Source: Thermoplasmatota archaeon (lineage in GTDB: Archaea > Thermoplasmatota > Penumbrarchaeia > Penumbrarchaeales > Penumbrarchaeaceae). Taken from it: a DNA stretch of 10,959 nucleotides. This document shows, piece by piece, positions 1 to 7,783 of the stretch. The stretch is from assembly GCA_016929175.1 (NCBI GenBank), contig JAFGJI010000194.1, positions 1-10,959 on the forward strand, read 5' to 3'. The position numbers and the translations under genes were made by a program. The notes under the pieces were generated by a model. The model was not told the origin of the DNA. It saw nothing but the letters and a program-made list of their open reading frames with translations, and did no database searches. Numbering within the stretch: position 1 is the stretch's first letter; each line of letters begins with the position of its first letter.

Positions 1-609
1 AAGACCCCACAGTACTGGATGCTGTTCTTCATGTTCATGATAGGGGCCGGAGCGGGCCTTATGGTCATAGGCATCATCCAGCTCTTTGGTAAATCCGCCC
101 TTATCGACAACGATATCGAGGCGGGGGAAGCGGGGACCATAGCCCTAACCGCAATGGCACTGTTCTATTCTCTTGCCAACGGTTTGGGAAGGATCGCCTG
201 GGGGGCCATTTCCGACAAGATCGGGAGAAGATGGGCCTTCATCTCCATGTTCGCGATCCAGGGGGTGATGATGATCCTCTTCTACTTCATAGGCGGGAAC
301 GAATGGCTCCTGTACATCGGTGCTACTGTCATCGGTTTCAATTTCGGCGGTAATTTCGCCCTGTTCCCCTCGGCGACCGCCGACTTCTTCGGGAACAAGT
401 CCGTTGGTTTGAACTACGGCTTCGTCTTCTTCTCCTACGGTATAGGCGGACTCATAGGCCCAATGCTGGGGGGCATCATGGGAGACATGAACCTCTGGAT
501 ATGGGCGTTCATCCCTGCGGGGATCGCTCTTCTGATATCTGCGGTGGTCGCCTTCTTGCTGAAGGCGCCCAGGAAGAAGGGCGATGAGGAGAAGGAAGAG
601 TCGAATTGA
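1..609 (+). CDS. MFS transporter of the oxalate/formate antiporter (OFA) type, C-terminal part
   Basis: The frame is open from base 1, so the gene starts left of the window; 202 residues are visible (the first ATG at 19 is internal) and the stop is TGA at 607-609. The product is an integral membrane protein with about six hydrophobic helices, the C-terminal half of a 12-helix major facilitator. The loop between two helices reads GRIAWGAISDKIGRRW, the MFS G-x-x-(S/A)-D-(K/R)-x-G-R-R signature. The following stretch rich in glycine and phenylalanine, with NFGGNFALFPSATADFFG, is typical of the OFA family (oxalate/formate and other monocarboxylate exchangers). It ends in a charged cytoplasmic tail of Lys and Glu residues. 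The family call is good; the substrate cannot be read from this half. A strong hairpin/T-tract terminator follows it. Confidence 0.85.
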   Translation, partial: KTPQYWMLFFMFMIGAGAGLMVIGIIQLFGKSALIDNDIEAGEAGTIALTAMALFYSLANGLGRIAWGAISDKIGRRWAFISMFAIQGVMMILFYFIGGNEWLLYIGATVIGFNFGGNFALFPSATADFFGNKSVGLNYGFVFFSYGIGGLIGPMLGGIMGDMNLWIWAFIPAGIALLISAVVAFLLKAPRKKGDEEKEESN

Positions 610-646
610 AGAGGCTTCCGGGCGGGAAAAGAAACATATTCTTGTT

Positions 647-678
647 TGGGGGGGTTGCGCGTCCCCCCCATTTTTTTT
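647..678 (+). terminator. G/C hairpin plus T tract after the MFS gene
   Basis: Seven G (648-654), an 8-nt loop, then seven C (663-669), with an extra T647-A670 pair, are followed directly by eight T (671-678). The arrangement is that of an intrinsic terminator for the + strand gene ending at 609. In archaea the T tract alone can terminate, so the hairpin may only add stability. Confidence 0.7.
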
Positions 679-788
679 CCCAAAGACCTTTTACTGGAAT
701 CCCAATCATATTCCGGTCACATGGCCTTTCCATCCCAATACCAGGGAGGATCGGGCACAATACCCAATAATCTTATAGTTTTCAACGG

Positions 789-842
789 CCTTTATATACA
801 ACTTGTCAACGGACTGACAAGTACTTTATAAGTAACTTGTCA
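789..842. promoter_or_regulatory. Operator-like repeat cluster with TATA-like boxes, no attached gene
   Basis: ACTTGTCA occurs at 801-808, its exact inverse TGACAAGT at 815-822 (6-nt spacer), and a third direct copy at 835-842. Interleaved are TATA-like sequences TTTATATA (791-798) and CTTTATAAG (824-832). An inverted repeat straddling a TATA box is what an archaeal repressor site, for example for a TetR- or MarR-type protein, looks like. No plausible gene begins on either side: rightwards runs the 3' end of tiaS in antisense, leftwards the 3' end of the MFS gene. It could drive an antisense RNA or be left over from a lost regulator gene. Confidence 0.5.
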
Positions 843-876
843 CCGCGATGCTGTTCTATTAGTGAACGTGTGCTGT

Positions 877-2193
877 TCAGGGTGCTCCGGACCCCCACCA
901 CGAGCCTGCGTACTCCCTCTCTTTGTTTGCAGGGAGACACGACGGCCTGAAGAGGTGCCTCCACGCGTCGGGAGGGGGCTCGATGAGGCCGGGTTTTACC
1001 TCGCGCTCCATTATATTCTCCACCGGTTCCATTCCGGCCCCCCTGAACCCGCATCTCTTGCATCGGAGGCCTTGATCCCTGCCCATCGACTCCGTGGGGC
1101 CGCCGCATTTTGGACACCTTGGGTTGGAAAGTGTTTTCAGGATAGCAAGCTCCCTCACCTCCACCTTCTCGAGGTTTATTGTGATGCCGGGGACATCCTC
1201 CGACCTGACGCTGCCCCATACCCTGAGTTTGTCGCCAGGAGCGAGCGCCGTAAGGTTCTTCCTGAAGCCTTTCGTGGGCTCGTATGCCGCGCATGTTGCG
1301 GTGTTCCCCTGGGGGTCTATTACATCGAAGAACAGGTGGCCCCCCTCCCTGTAGACCGGGGGGGAGGAAATGGTGACCTCTGTTGATATGCTCGAAAAAG
1401 GCCGGAGCGACGTGAGGTCCTTCACGTACTCGATATGGGCGTCCGTGTGCTGGTTGGTCTTCCACAGCACCCACCGTTCGATACCGTCAGCCTTCACCAT
1501 CCTCGATGCTTCCAGGGTGTCGGAGGGGTCGATCCCCCTGATACCGAGAATTACCGGGCAGGGGGAATGCGGGATGCATACGGGGTTCCCTGCCGCATCC
1601 ACGTTGAAGAAGGTTGATGGATACCTCTTCGAGGCCTCCCGGAGGGTTTTCGCATCGACCTGCCTCTTACGGTCCTTGACCGCAGCGGGTCTGTATAACA
1701 TGGCCTCGTATGTGTGCAGGGAGAGGTCAGCCCCCACGGCTGCGAGGGCCCCTATCAGACCGCGCTCGTTCTTCCATCCTTTCATGAAAGCGTTGGCAGA
1801 ATTCCCGACCTCTTTTACGGCATCCAGATCGAGGATCTCATGAAGGGCCCTATGATAGATATCGCGGAAGCTTGTCGGGACCTGCCCTTTAAGTATAACG
1901 AGACCCGGATTTGTCTGGGGGTCCTCGAAGACGGACAGGTCCCATATGACATTCTCGGCGATGAAGAGTATCTCGTCAAGGAGGCCTTCTTCTCCCTCGT
2001 AGCGAAGACAGAAGGCGCCGTTCCCCCGGGTCTTCCAGGGAACATTCGGGTTCAGCCTTACAAGCTCCGGAGGCGATAGAAGCTCCATGGGAAGCTCCGA
2101 CAGCCTATCGAGAAGGACCGCTCCCAGATAGGTCGTGCACATGCCCAGCGTCGCCGAGTCCGTGGAATCCACCGCAACATGATATATTGTCAT
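877..2193 (-). CDS. tiaS: tRNA(Ile2) 2-agmatinylcytidine (agmatidine) synthetase TiaS
   Basis: TiaS uses ATP and agmatine to modify C34 of the archaeal AUA-reading tRNA-Ile to agmatidine, so that CAU reads AUA and not AUG. The 438-residue product has the expected length and order. The N-terminus VAVDSTDSATLGMCTTYLG corresponds to the family's I/V-x-x-D-D-T-D-S...G-M-C-T-T-Y-L motif, here with Ser where the first Asp-Asp pair normally has Asp. A middle GNSANAFMKGW region, an OB-fold-like region around residues 285-350, and a C-terminal zinc ribbon with Cys360, Cys363, Cys378 and Cys381 follow. Its ATG (2191-2193) overlaps the dhs stop as ATGA, so translation is probably coupled to dhs and transcribed from the dhs promoter. 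The identification is firm; the effect of the Asp-to-Ser change is unknown. Confidence 0.93.
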   Translation of the reverse strand: MTIYHVAVDSTDSATLGMCTTYLGAVLLDRLSELPMELLSPPELVRLNPNVPWKTRGNGAFCLRYEGEEGLLDEILFIAENVIWDLSVFEDPQTNPGLVILKGQVPTSFRDIYHRALHEILDLDAVKEVGNSANAFMKGWKNERGLIGALAAVGADLSLHTYEAMLYRPAAVKDRKRQVDAKTLREASKRYPSTFFNVDAAGNPVCIPHSPCPVILGIRGIDPSDTLEASRMVKADGIERWVLWKTNQHTDAHIEYVKDLTSLRPFSSISTEVTISSPPVYREGGHLFFDVIDPQGNTATCAAYEPTKGFRKNLTALAPGDKLRVWGSVRSEDVPGITINLEKVEVRELAILKTLSNPRCPKCGGPTESMGRDQGLRCKRCGFRGAGMEPVENIMEREVKPGLIEPPPDAWRHLFRPSCLPANKEREYAGSWWGSGAP

Positions 2194-3149
2194 TTCCGGG
2201 CCCCGTCAAGCTGCTGCCTGATGGAAGCCAGGAGGAGGGGGAGCAGAACAGTGGCGTCCCCCTCGACGGTGACATGGGGGGCCCCTTCCTTCAATTTTCC
2301 CCAGGAGATGGCTTCCCTGGTTCGGGCTCCCGAGAGCGAGCCGTCCCATTCCACGGCGGTGGTTATGTACACAGCGTGATCGAGGCCGTCCCTGAACTGG
2401 TTCCACCAGATGACGTGATGCTTTGATATGCCGCCGCCGATCATCAGCGCCCCCGTCTCCTTGGCATCGAAGACGATGTCCGAGAGCTCCTGCTCGTCCT
2501 TGAAAAGGTCCAGTTTGAAATCGGAGTGGGTCTGCCTCCACATCCACAGCTGGGAGCCGAAGGCACCGTCGGTGGGTCCGGGGAGGTATACGGGGATGTT
2601 GTTCCTTGCCGCCCAGTAGGTTATCGAGCTCTCATCGTCGAGCCTTTTGCCGACCTCCCTGACGATCTCTGACGTGGAGAACTCCCTCTTTCCGGTCTTC
2701 CAGATATCCTCCATGAACTCCCTCATCTTCTTCTCCAGGATAATTCCGTAGGAATCCAGGGGGATGAGGACATTCCCGAGCCTTTGGATGCCCTTGTGGT
2801 AGAGGTCGCTGTCATCCATCTCGAAGTCGCCGTGGTGATACTTTCTCCAGATCCGTGCAAGGTCGTGGTCAAGGGTGCCGCAGGTGGTTATGACGGCATC
2901 AACCCATCTCCTCTTGACCATCTCCTTGATGACGCCCCTGGTCCCGGTGGATATTATGCAGGCGGGGAAAGAGAGGAACGTGAAGCAGGATTCACGCTCG
3001 ATCATGTCCTTCATGATGTTCGCGGCTTCGAAGAGCTTCTTGGCAGTGAATCCGCCGCCCTTTCCTAGCTGGACCATGAGATCGTTCACGGTCTCCACAG
3101 AGTCCAGGTCGATATCCTCCACCGGGGGGAGGTCCAATTTCTTAGCCAT
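2190..3149 (-). CDS. dhs: Deoxyhypusine synthase
   Basis: The enzyme transfers the aminobutyl group of spermidine, with NAD, to one lysine of the translation factor aIF5A, the first step of hypusine formation. From the chosen ATG (3147-3149) the protein has 319 residues, normal for archaeal forms. Recognisable blocks are VDAVITTCGTLDHDLAR (83-99), PGPTDGAFGSQ (190-200), IGGGISKHHV (237-246), YITTAVEWDGSLSGA (261-275) and the catalytic block REAISWGK (278-285), whose Lys285 matches the lysine that forms the enzyme-intermediate adduct. An in-frame start at 3233 would add 28 residues of low-complexity sequence across the promoter; it is rejected because a TATA box lies 27 nt upstream of 3149. 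The stop overlaps the tiaS start by ATGA, so the two form an operon. Confidence 0.95.
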   Translation of the reverse strand: MAKKLDLPPVEDIDLDSVETVNDLMVQLGKGGGFTAKKLFEAANIMKDMIERESCFTFLSFPACIISTGTRGVIKEMVKRRWVDAVITTCGTLDHDLARIWRKYHHGDFEMDDSDLYHKGIQRLGNVLIPLDSYGIILEKKMREFMEDIWKTGKREFSTSEIVREVGKRLDDESSITYWAARNNIPVYLPGPTDGAFGSQLWMWRQTHSDFKLDLFKDEQELSDIVFDAKETGALMIGGGISKHHVIWWNQFRDGLDHAVYITTAVEWDGSLSGARTREAISWGKLKEGAPHVTVEGDATVLLPLLLASIRQQLDGARK

Positions 3150-3172
3150 GTGCGTGGTATGGCGGGGGCCCG

Positions 3173-3180
3173 ATTTAAAC
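3173..3180 (-). promoter_or_regulatory. TATA box of the dhs-tiaS operon
   Basis: On the - strand this reads GTTTAAAT, centred about 27 nt before the dhs ATG. That spacing puts the transcription start at or next to the start codon, so the mRNA is probably leaderless; no Shine-Dalgarno sequence is seen before the ATG. Confidence 0.6.
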
Positions 3181-3242
3181 CTTCTACATGGGCGGGGGGG
3201 CCCCCTCGGACGTACGGTGGCCTCTAACCACATGATTTAGAT

Positions 3243-3461
3243 ATGACAAGGTCCATCATCGCAGAGCAAGGAGGAACGAACCTGACGGACCCCGAGACCC
3301 CGGAGGAGAACACGCTGGATGACACGCTTCCGGGCGACGTGAGGATACACAAGGTGTCCGTCCCCGGGGGCTGGATATACATCAGTTATGTGCGGAGGAA
3401 GATCGGTGGAAGATACTTCACGACCCAGCTCTCGACGGTCTACGTTCCCGGAAGAAGATGA
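3243..3461 (+). CDS. Small hypothetical protein, 72 residues
   Basis: I do not recognise a family. The frame is closed upstream by TAA at 3225-3227 and ends with TGA at 3459-3461. Codons end mostly in G or C, as in the neighbours, and the protein has a clear pattern: an acidic, Pro/Thr-rich first half, then DVRIHKVSVPGGWIYISY and a basic, strand-rich second half ending in YVPGRR, which could fold as a small beta sheet. It has no signal peptide or membrane segment. It diverges from dhs and converges on the permease with 26 nt between. No good TATA box lies 25-30 nt before the ATG. A strong AAGGAGG at 3268-3274 lies inside the frame, 7 nt before an in-frame CTG at 3282, so the true start is uncertain. 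Confidence 0.55.
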   Translation: MTRSIIAEQGGTNLTDPETPEENTLDDTLPGDVRIHKVSVPGGWIYISYVRRKIGGRYFTTQLSTVYVPGRR

Positions 3462-3487
3462 TCCCCTGACGGACCGATCCTTTTCCT

Positions 3488-4726
3488 TCAGAACAATGCA
3501 AAGAACAGCATATGAACCGCTGTATTGAGTATCGTGAGAGGGGCCCCCACCTTCAGGAAATCCAGGAATGTGAGGGTGTCTCCGGAACGCCTCTCGGCGT
3601 TCTGTACAATTATTATGTTGCTCGCTGCCCCTATCAATGTAAGGTTTCCCGCGATGGTGCTTCCCGCGGCAAGTGCGAGCATCCCTTCCGCTCCCACACC
3701 GATTTCATGGAGGATGGGCATGTAAAGGGCGACCATGGGGACGTTGGAGACGAACTGGCTGCCCACTATGCTGGCTGATAGTATCATGGGAACCGACCCC
3801 ATATCGAACGGAGAGCTTTCGGTGATATCCTGGAATATCCCCGTGTTCCAGACGCTTTTCATGAGCACGAACATCGCCGCGAAGAACACGAGCGTTCTCC
3901 AGTCTATGGAACGGACCAGCTGCAGCCTCCTGTTATGGAACAGCAGTATCGGCAGCATGGAGACCAGAGCGATGTACGTGAGCCTCATGTCGAATCCTAT
4001 CCCGGTCATAACGATGATGATCTTGACGGCAATGAGAGTGAACATAAGTCCCAACGATATCCTGGAGATAAAAGCGAGCCTGCTATCTGCAAGTTCGACA
4101 GGCTCCAGGGGCTGCACACGTCGATGGAACTCCTTGCGGAAGAAGAGCCTCAGAAGAGCGTATGCCAGCAGAATGTTGATCATCGTGGGAATGAAGAGAT
4201 ACAGAAAGAAATCCACGAAGGGGTTCTCGACCGTGCCTTCAAGGGCTATCAGGATGTTCTGGGGGTTCCCTATCGGGCTCGTAACGCTTCCGATGGTCAC
4301 TCCGAATGCAAGTGAAAGGAGCATGAGCTTGGGAGAGATCCCGCTTCTTTTGGACAGTAAAAGCACCACGGGGACCCCGATGACCGCCACCGTGTCGTTC
4401 ATGAGAAATGTAGAAGCAAGCCCCATCACGAGGAGGACAGACAGAACGAGCGCATCGACGGTCCTGGCATGCCTGAAGATCCTCTCGGAGATCCGGGATA
4501 GAAGGCCGCTCTCCTCCAGGGCCTGACCGATGACGAAAACGCCGAAAAGGAAAAGGATGACATCGCAATCTACGGCCTTCAGGGCTCCGATGGGGGATAT
4601 CTGACCTGTCAGAAGGACGGCAAGAGCACCCATCCCCATTATCATCCATATCCCCAATTTTAGGGAGCCTATCCTTCTCACCACAATGAGGAGGATGACC
4701 ATGGCAAGTACGACGAGTGCGATCAC
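3488..4726 (-). CDS. ArsB/NhaD/SLC13-type anion permease
   Basis: A 412-residue, almost wholly hydrophobic protein with about ten or eleven membrane helices. The two-fold internal repeat of the ion-transporter superfamily is visible: first half FLMNDTVAVIGVPVVLLL (108-124) and TSPIGNPQNILIA (149-161); second half FVSNVPMVALYMPIL (325-339) and TLIGAASNIIIV (363-374). The paired (T/S)-x-x-G-(N/A)-x-x-N hairpins form the substrate and sodium sites in SLC13 and CitM-type carriers. The substrate could be a dicarboxylate, sulfate, arsenite or Na+/H+; sequence alone does not decide and no ars or sulfate genes lie nearby. The start is GTG at 4724-4726, supported by a TATA box about 29 nt upstream; an ATG eight codons later is the alternative. 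Confidence 0.85.
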   Translation of the reverse strand: MIALVVLAMVILLIVVRRIGSLKLGIWMIMGMGALAVLLTGQISPIGALKAVDCDVILFLFGVFVIGQALEESGLLSRISERIFRHARTVDALVLSVLLVMGLASTFLMNDTVAVIGVPVVLLLSKRSGISPKLMLLSLAFGVTIGSVTSPIGNPQNILIALEGTVENPFVDFFLYLFIPTMINILLAYALLRLFFRKEFHRRVQPLEPVELADSRLAFISRISLGLMFTLIAVKIIIVMTGIGFDMRLTYIALVSMLPILLFHNRRLQLVRSIDWRTLVFFAAMFVLMKSVWNTGIFQDITESSPFDMGSVPMILSASIVGSQFVSNVPMVALYMPILHEIGVGAEGMLALAAGSTIAGNLTLIGAASNIIIVQNAERRSGDTLTFLDFLKVGAPLTILNTAVHMLFFALF

Positions 4727-4751
4727 AAGGGGGGCGGGAGAATGGGCTGGC

Positions 4752-4759
4752 TATTTAAA
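4752..4759 (-). promoter_or_regulatory. TATA box of the permease gene
   Basis: On the - strand this reads TTTAAATA, centred about 29 nt before the GTG start. It supports a leaderless or nearly leaderless transcript beginning close to 4728 and favours the GTG over the downstream ATG. Confidence 0.6.
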
Positions 4760-4929
4760 GCTTACAGGAACTCTGGTCCGGGACCCCGACCAACGCAGCG
4801 ATCACATTGAAGAAAGCGTGATCCGGGGAGAACGTCCTTGACATTCTCTTCACACGGCCTCCGATCGATCTCAAGAACGCACCTCGCAGCGTTCCAAGAG
4901 AAAGTAGGAGATCATTTAGAGCTTGTGCG

Positions 4930-4954
4930 CGGGTATCACTCCTCCTTGTACCCG
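4930..4954 (-). terminator. Weak hairpin after the surface-protein gene
   Basis: CGGGTA (4930-4935) and TACCCG (4949-4954) can pair around a 13-nt loop, 14 nt past the stop codon of the surface-protein gene. No T tract follows on the - strand, so its role in termination is only a guess. The rest of 4760-4929 shows no gene; it contains another possible small stem, GATCAC/GTGATC (4800-4805 with 4818-4823). Confidence 0.25.
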
Positions 4955-4967
4955 GGCCCTCTCCTTT

Positions 4968-7730
4968 TCACTCCTCCTCGTACTCGGACCTCCTGCTGAG
5001 CATATACAGGATCACCCCGAGAGCAATGAGGACGAAAACGATGATGATCACTATTGTGAAGAGATCCGGTTCATCATCCTCCTTTTCCCTGCTCATCTGA
5101 GGTACCGGGTCTCCCTGATCCCATTCGATATCCTCGTAACCATCCTTTGATGCCTTGAAATGGGCACCGACAGGGAAATCGGAGCCGGTCAGATATACGA
5201 ACACTGCAGTGCCGTTCTCGTCCGTTACCGCCGAATATGTCGTTCCGTTGATTGTGACGACGACCAGTACGCCGGGAACAGGGTTCTCATCTTCATCCAG
5301 TATCGTGATCTTCGGGTGAACCACCGGAGGCTCCTCCGGTATGTATTCGTAGTATTCCATCTCCATATCCACCCGGATACCGGACGGATCGGAGTGGTCG
5401 AAAGCTTCGGAGACCGAGACGAGATAACCGCTGTTGTTGTCGACGATCCCGAGCTGGTCGCCGGGAGGTGTTACCCGGAGGGTATAGTTCGTTCCGAACC
5501 CGATGATCGAGAAGCGGTAATAACCGCTGGAATTCGTGTTGACGTATGCGAAGCTTGCCCCTCTCGAGAGGACCTCCACCCGTGCCATTACGACGGGTTC
5601 TCCGTCCTTGGGACCTCCGGAATACAGGATACGGCCGTGGATGGGACCCTCTGCCGGCGGGATGTAGGTGTAATATTCAAGGGAAAGCGGCAGGAGCATC
5701 GATACGTTGAAGTTGAAGACGATGGTCCTCTCGATATAACCGCTGACCTGGCCTCCGGGAACCACCGCATCCTCGGGAATCACCTTAAGGGTGTAATTAT
5801 TAGCGAAGGGAACCCCCTCGAACATGAAGGAGCCGTTCACCTCCGTGGTCGTGTTCCCGAACTCGCTGCCGTCCATGTTCATGAGGAACACGGTCGCGTT
5901 CGTTGAGTTTCTTCCCATCATAGGTCCGTTCAGATAGGTCACGTGCCCCTCGAGAGTGCCCGTGGTGACTGGGGGGATGTGTTCGAAATACTCGATGAAG
6001 ACTGCAAGTGTTGTCGTTTTCACGAAATCAAAGGTAGAGGTCAGATTGATGTAACCGCTGATCTCCCCGAACGGCTCCACGGGGTCCACGGGCGTAGCCG
6101 TCAATGTGTAATTCTTCGCGAAGAGCAGATCATCGAACTGGAATTGCCCGTCCCCAAGCACCGTTCGGGTCCCGATCAGGCCGCCGGAGCTGTTGGTAAG
6201 CTCCACCACCGCGTTGACGGCAAAGGTACCGTTCAATGGTCCACCGTTGTAGCGCACGATACATGCCAGTGTGCCTTCTATCGGGGGAGCGGTCGTGCCA
6301 TAGACCTCTGAAGCGTTGGTCAACAATGCATCATCAACGGCCATCACCATGAAGCCGTATTCCGTTCCGGGATCCAGGTTGATGAAGGGATAGGACCCTG
6401 CGCTCGAAGTGTTGAACTGCCATTCCCATTCCCCACCTGCCTTGAACCAGACCTCGTAATGGGTGACATCCTCCGATATGGACGGATCGAAGATCAGCTC
6501 TATCGACCGATGATCGATGGTAACGGCCCGAAGGTTCCTCGGGGCCTCCGGAAGTGTGAAGTCCGGCAGTATGAGATACATCGGATCGGTCGGAAAGGGA
6601 TCCACCTCCATAGATCCTTCCACGGGAACGTCCCCTCCCTCATATCTGAATTCCAGATGGTTGACCCCCGGGATAGGCGTGCTGGAACCGATGTACTTCC
6701 TGACGAGCAGGACAAAGGGGATGGGAAATGCTCCGTTAGTGTCGGATACCGGGTCCATACCTCCGAAGTGGGATGTTTTGTAGATTTCCTCACCATCGAC
6801 CGTCAACTTCATCTCGCAGTCCGCGACCGCGTTTGAGCTGTCCTCATTGCGGACGAAGATCTCCCTGTTCTTTCTTACCCATATTCCTGCCGTTGGGCCC
6901 ACCCATACATCGGTATCCGTGAAATATGAACTGAAGACATCCACCGTCCCGGTGCTCAGTTCTATGAAGTTCTTCGAATAGAGCGGATAGAAGAAATCGC
7001 TGAGGAACAGCTGGGTTTCCCCCTGCAGTTCGAAGCAGTTCGAACCGGGGCCCCTTGCCTCGAAACGATCGGGGGTGATGCTCGAATTGTAGAATAACCC
7101 GGCGGAATGGACGCAGTGGGCCTGGGGGCCCCATGAGAAAACGTTCATAGAGTTACCCCGGAATGTATGGACATTCTCGAGGAATATCCCCGGATTGCTG
7201 TTGCCTTCGGAATGGAAGGTCGGCACGTATGGAGTGAACGATTGTATCGGATCGGCGTAGATGTGCTCGGACTGGAACACGCTCATCGCTCCGAACATGC
7301 CGCCGGTGCTCCATGCCGTGCACCCGTTCATGGTGATATTGTTGGATCTTTCTATATGAACCGCGCTATCACCGGTCGAAGTGAAATTGATACCGTATAT
7401 CGCGATACGGGCGGAATCGTGCACGAACAGTGCGATCCCCGTTCCGCCAACGACCTTCACTTCTCCGTCGGTAATGTTCCCCGATATGACCAGGTCCATG
7501 AGGGAAAGGTCGATGTTCTCGTAATATGTCCCCGGTGCAACGACAATGGTGTCTCCGGGCAATGCAAAATCCAACGCGTCCCTGATATTGTCGTAGGACG
7601 AGCCTGGATCGTCGTCCACGTAAAGATCCTTCTGCATGAGAGGAGTTACATCGGAAGCTCCATCCGCTGTGACAGACCATACCATTGATACCATGCAAAG
7701 AATTATGATAGCAGCGGCCATCTTCTTCAT
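4968..7730 (-). CDS. Large secreted surface protein: beta-helix, FN3, triplicated beta-sandwich domain, C-terminal membrane anchor
   Basis: This is a 920-residue exported protein (numbers below count from GTG 7739, so subtract 3). A signal peptide with KK and a hydrophobic core ends near residue 28. A NosD-like right-handed beta-helix follows (about 39-290; opens YVDDDPGSSYDNIRDALDFA, then DTIVVAPGTYYENIDL). Residues 398-486 look like fibronectin type III (PEAPRNLRAV...YEVWFK...LDPGTEYGFMVMAVD). Three homologous carboxypeptidase-regulatory-like domains follow at about 489-590, 594-695 and 698-801, each with NYTL(T/K/R)(A/V)xP and ending near Y-x-x-I-P. Then come an Ig-like domain (807-880), an acidic linker, one membrane helix (893-914) and the tail SRRSEYEEE. 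About twenty N-x-S/T sequons suggest N-glycosylation. The likely role is adhesion or carbohydrate contact at the cell surface. I prefer ATG 7728-7730 over the in-frame GTG at 7739. Confidence 0.85.
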   Translation of the reverse strand: MKKMAAAIIILCMVSMVWSVTADGASDVTPLMQKDLYVDDDPGSSYDNIRDALDFALPGDTIVVAPGTYYENIDLSLMDLVISGNITDGEVKVVGGTGIALFVHDSARIAIYGINFTSTGDSAVHIERSNNITMNGCTAWSTGGMFGAMSVFQSEHIYADPIQSFTPYVPTFHSEGNSNPGIFLENVHTFRGNSMNVFSWGPQAHCVHSAGLFYNSSITPDRFEARGPGSNCFELQGETQLFLSDFFYPLYSKNFIELSTGTVDVFSSYFTDTDVWVGPTAGIWVRKNREIFVRNEDSSNAVADCEMKLTVDGEEIYKTSHFGGMDPVSDTNGAFPIPFVLLVRKYIGSSTPIPGVNHLEFRYEGGDVPVEGSMEVDPFPTDPMYLILPDFTLPEAPRNLRAVTIDHRSIELIFDPSISEDVTHYEVWFKAGGEWEWQFNTSSAGSYPFINLDPGTEYGFMVMAVDDALLTNASEVYGTTAPPIEGTLACIVRYNGGPLNGTFAVNAVVELTNSSGGLIGTRTVLGDGQFQFDDLLFAKNYTLTATPVDPVEPFGEISGYINLTSTFDFVKTTTLAVFIEYFEHIPPVTTGTLEGHVTYLNGPMMGRNSTNATVFLMNMDGSEFGNTTTEVNGSFMFEGVPFANNYTLKVIPEDAVVPGGQVSGYIERTIVFNFNVSMLLPLSLEYYTYIPPAEGPIHGRILYSGGPKDGEPVVMARVEVLSRGASFAYVNTNSSGYYRFSIIGFGTNYTLRVTPPGDQLGIVDNNSGYLVSVSEAFDHSDPSGIRVDMEMEYYEYIPEEPPVVHPKITILDEDENPVPGVLVVVTINGTTYSAVTDENGTAVFVYLTGSDFPVGAHFKASKDGYEDIEWDQGDPVPQMSREKEDDEPDLFTIVIIIVFVLIALGVILYMLSRRSEYEEE

Positions 7731-7783
7731 TTCTCTCACACCCCGATCCCACAGGATCCTTGAGAAAACAATTGAAACCGTGA

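Larger units (their letters stand above)
610..876. other. Gene-free interval between the convergent MFS and tiaS genes
   Basis: The two flanking genes converge here. Besides the terminator and the operator-like cluster annotated separately, I see only short overlapping frames without coding character. A tiny ATG frame at 848-862 stops after four codons. Confidence 0.6.

Noticed and set aside
862..1386. 174-codon + strand frame opposite tiaS, just downstream of the orphan operator
   Set aside because: It mirrors the strongly conserved tiaS gene, starts with GTG, is rich in Cys/Pro/Arg without domain pattern, and has no recognisable motif.
3150..3233. 28-residue N-terminal extension of deoxyhypusine synthase
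   Set aside because: It would read through the TATA box and a G/C tract, and the extra residues are Pro/Arg-rich without resemblance to the family.
3735..4526. 263-codon + strand frame opposite the permease gene
   Set aside because: It is the antisense shadow of a clear membrane protein; its Ser/Thr/Met-rich content reflects complementary hydrophobic codons.
5160..5906. 248-codon + strand frame opposite the surface-protein gene
   Set aside because: The - strand frame has a signal peptide, ordered domains and a membrane anchor; the + frame shows only Arg/Asp-rich antisense composition.
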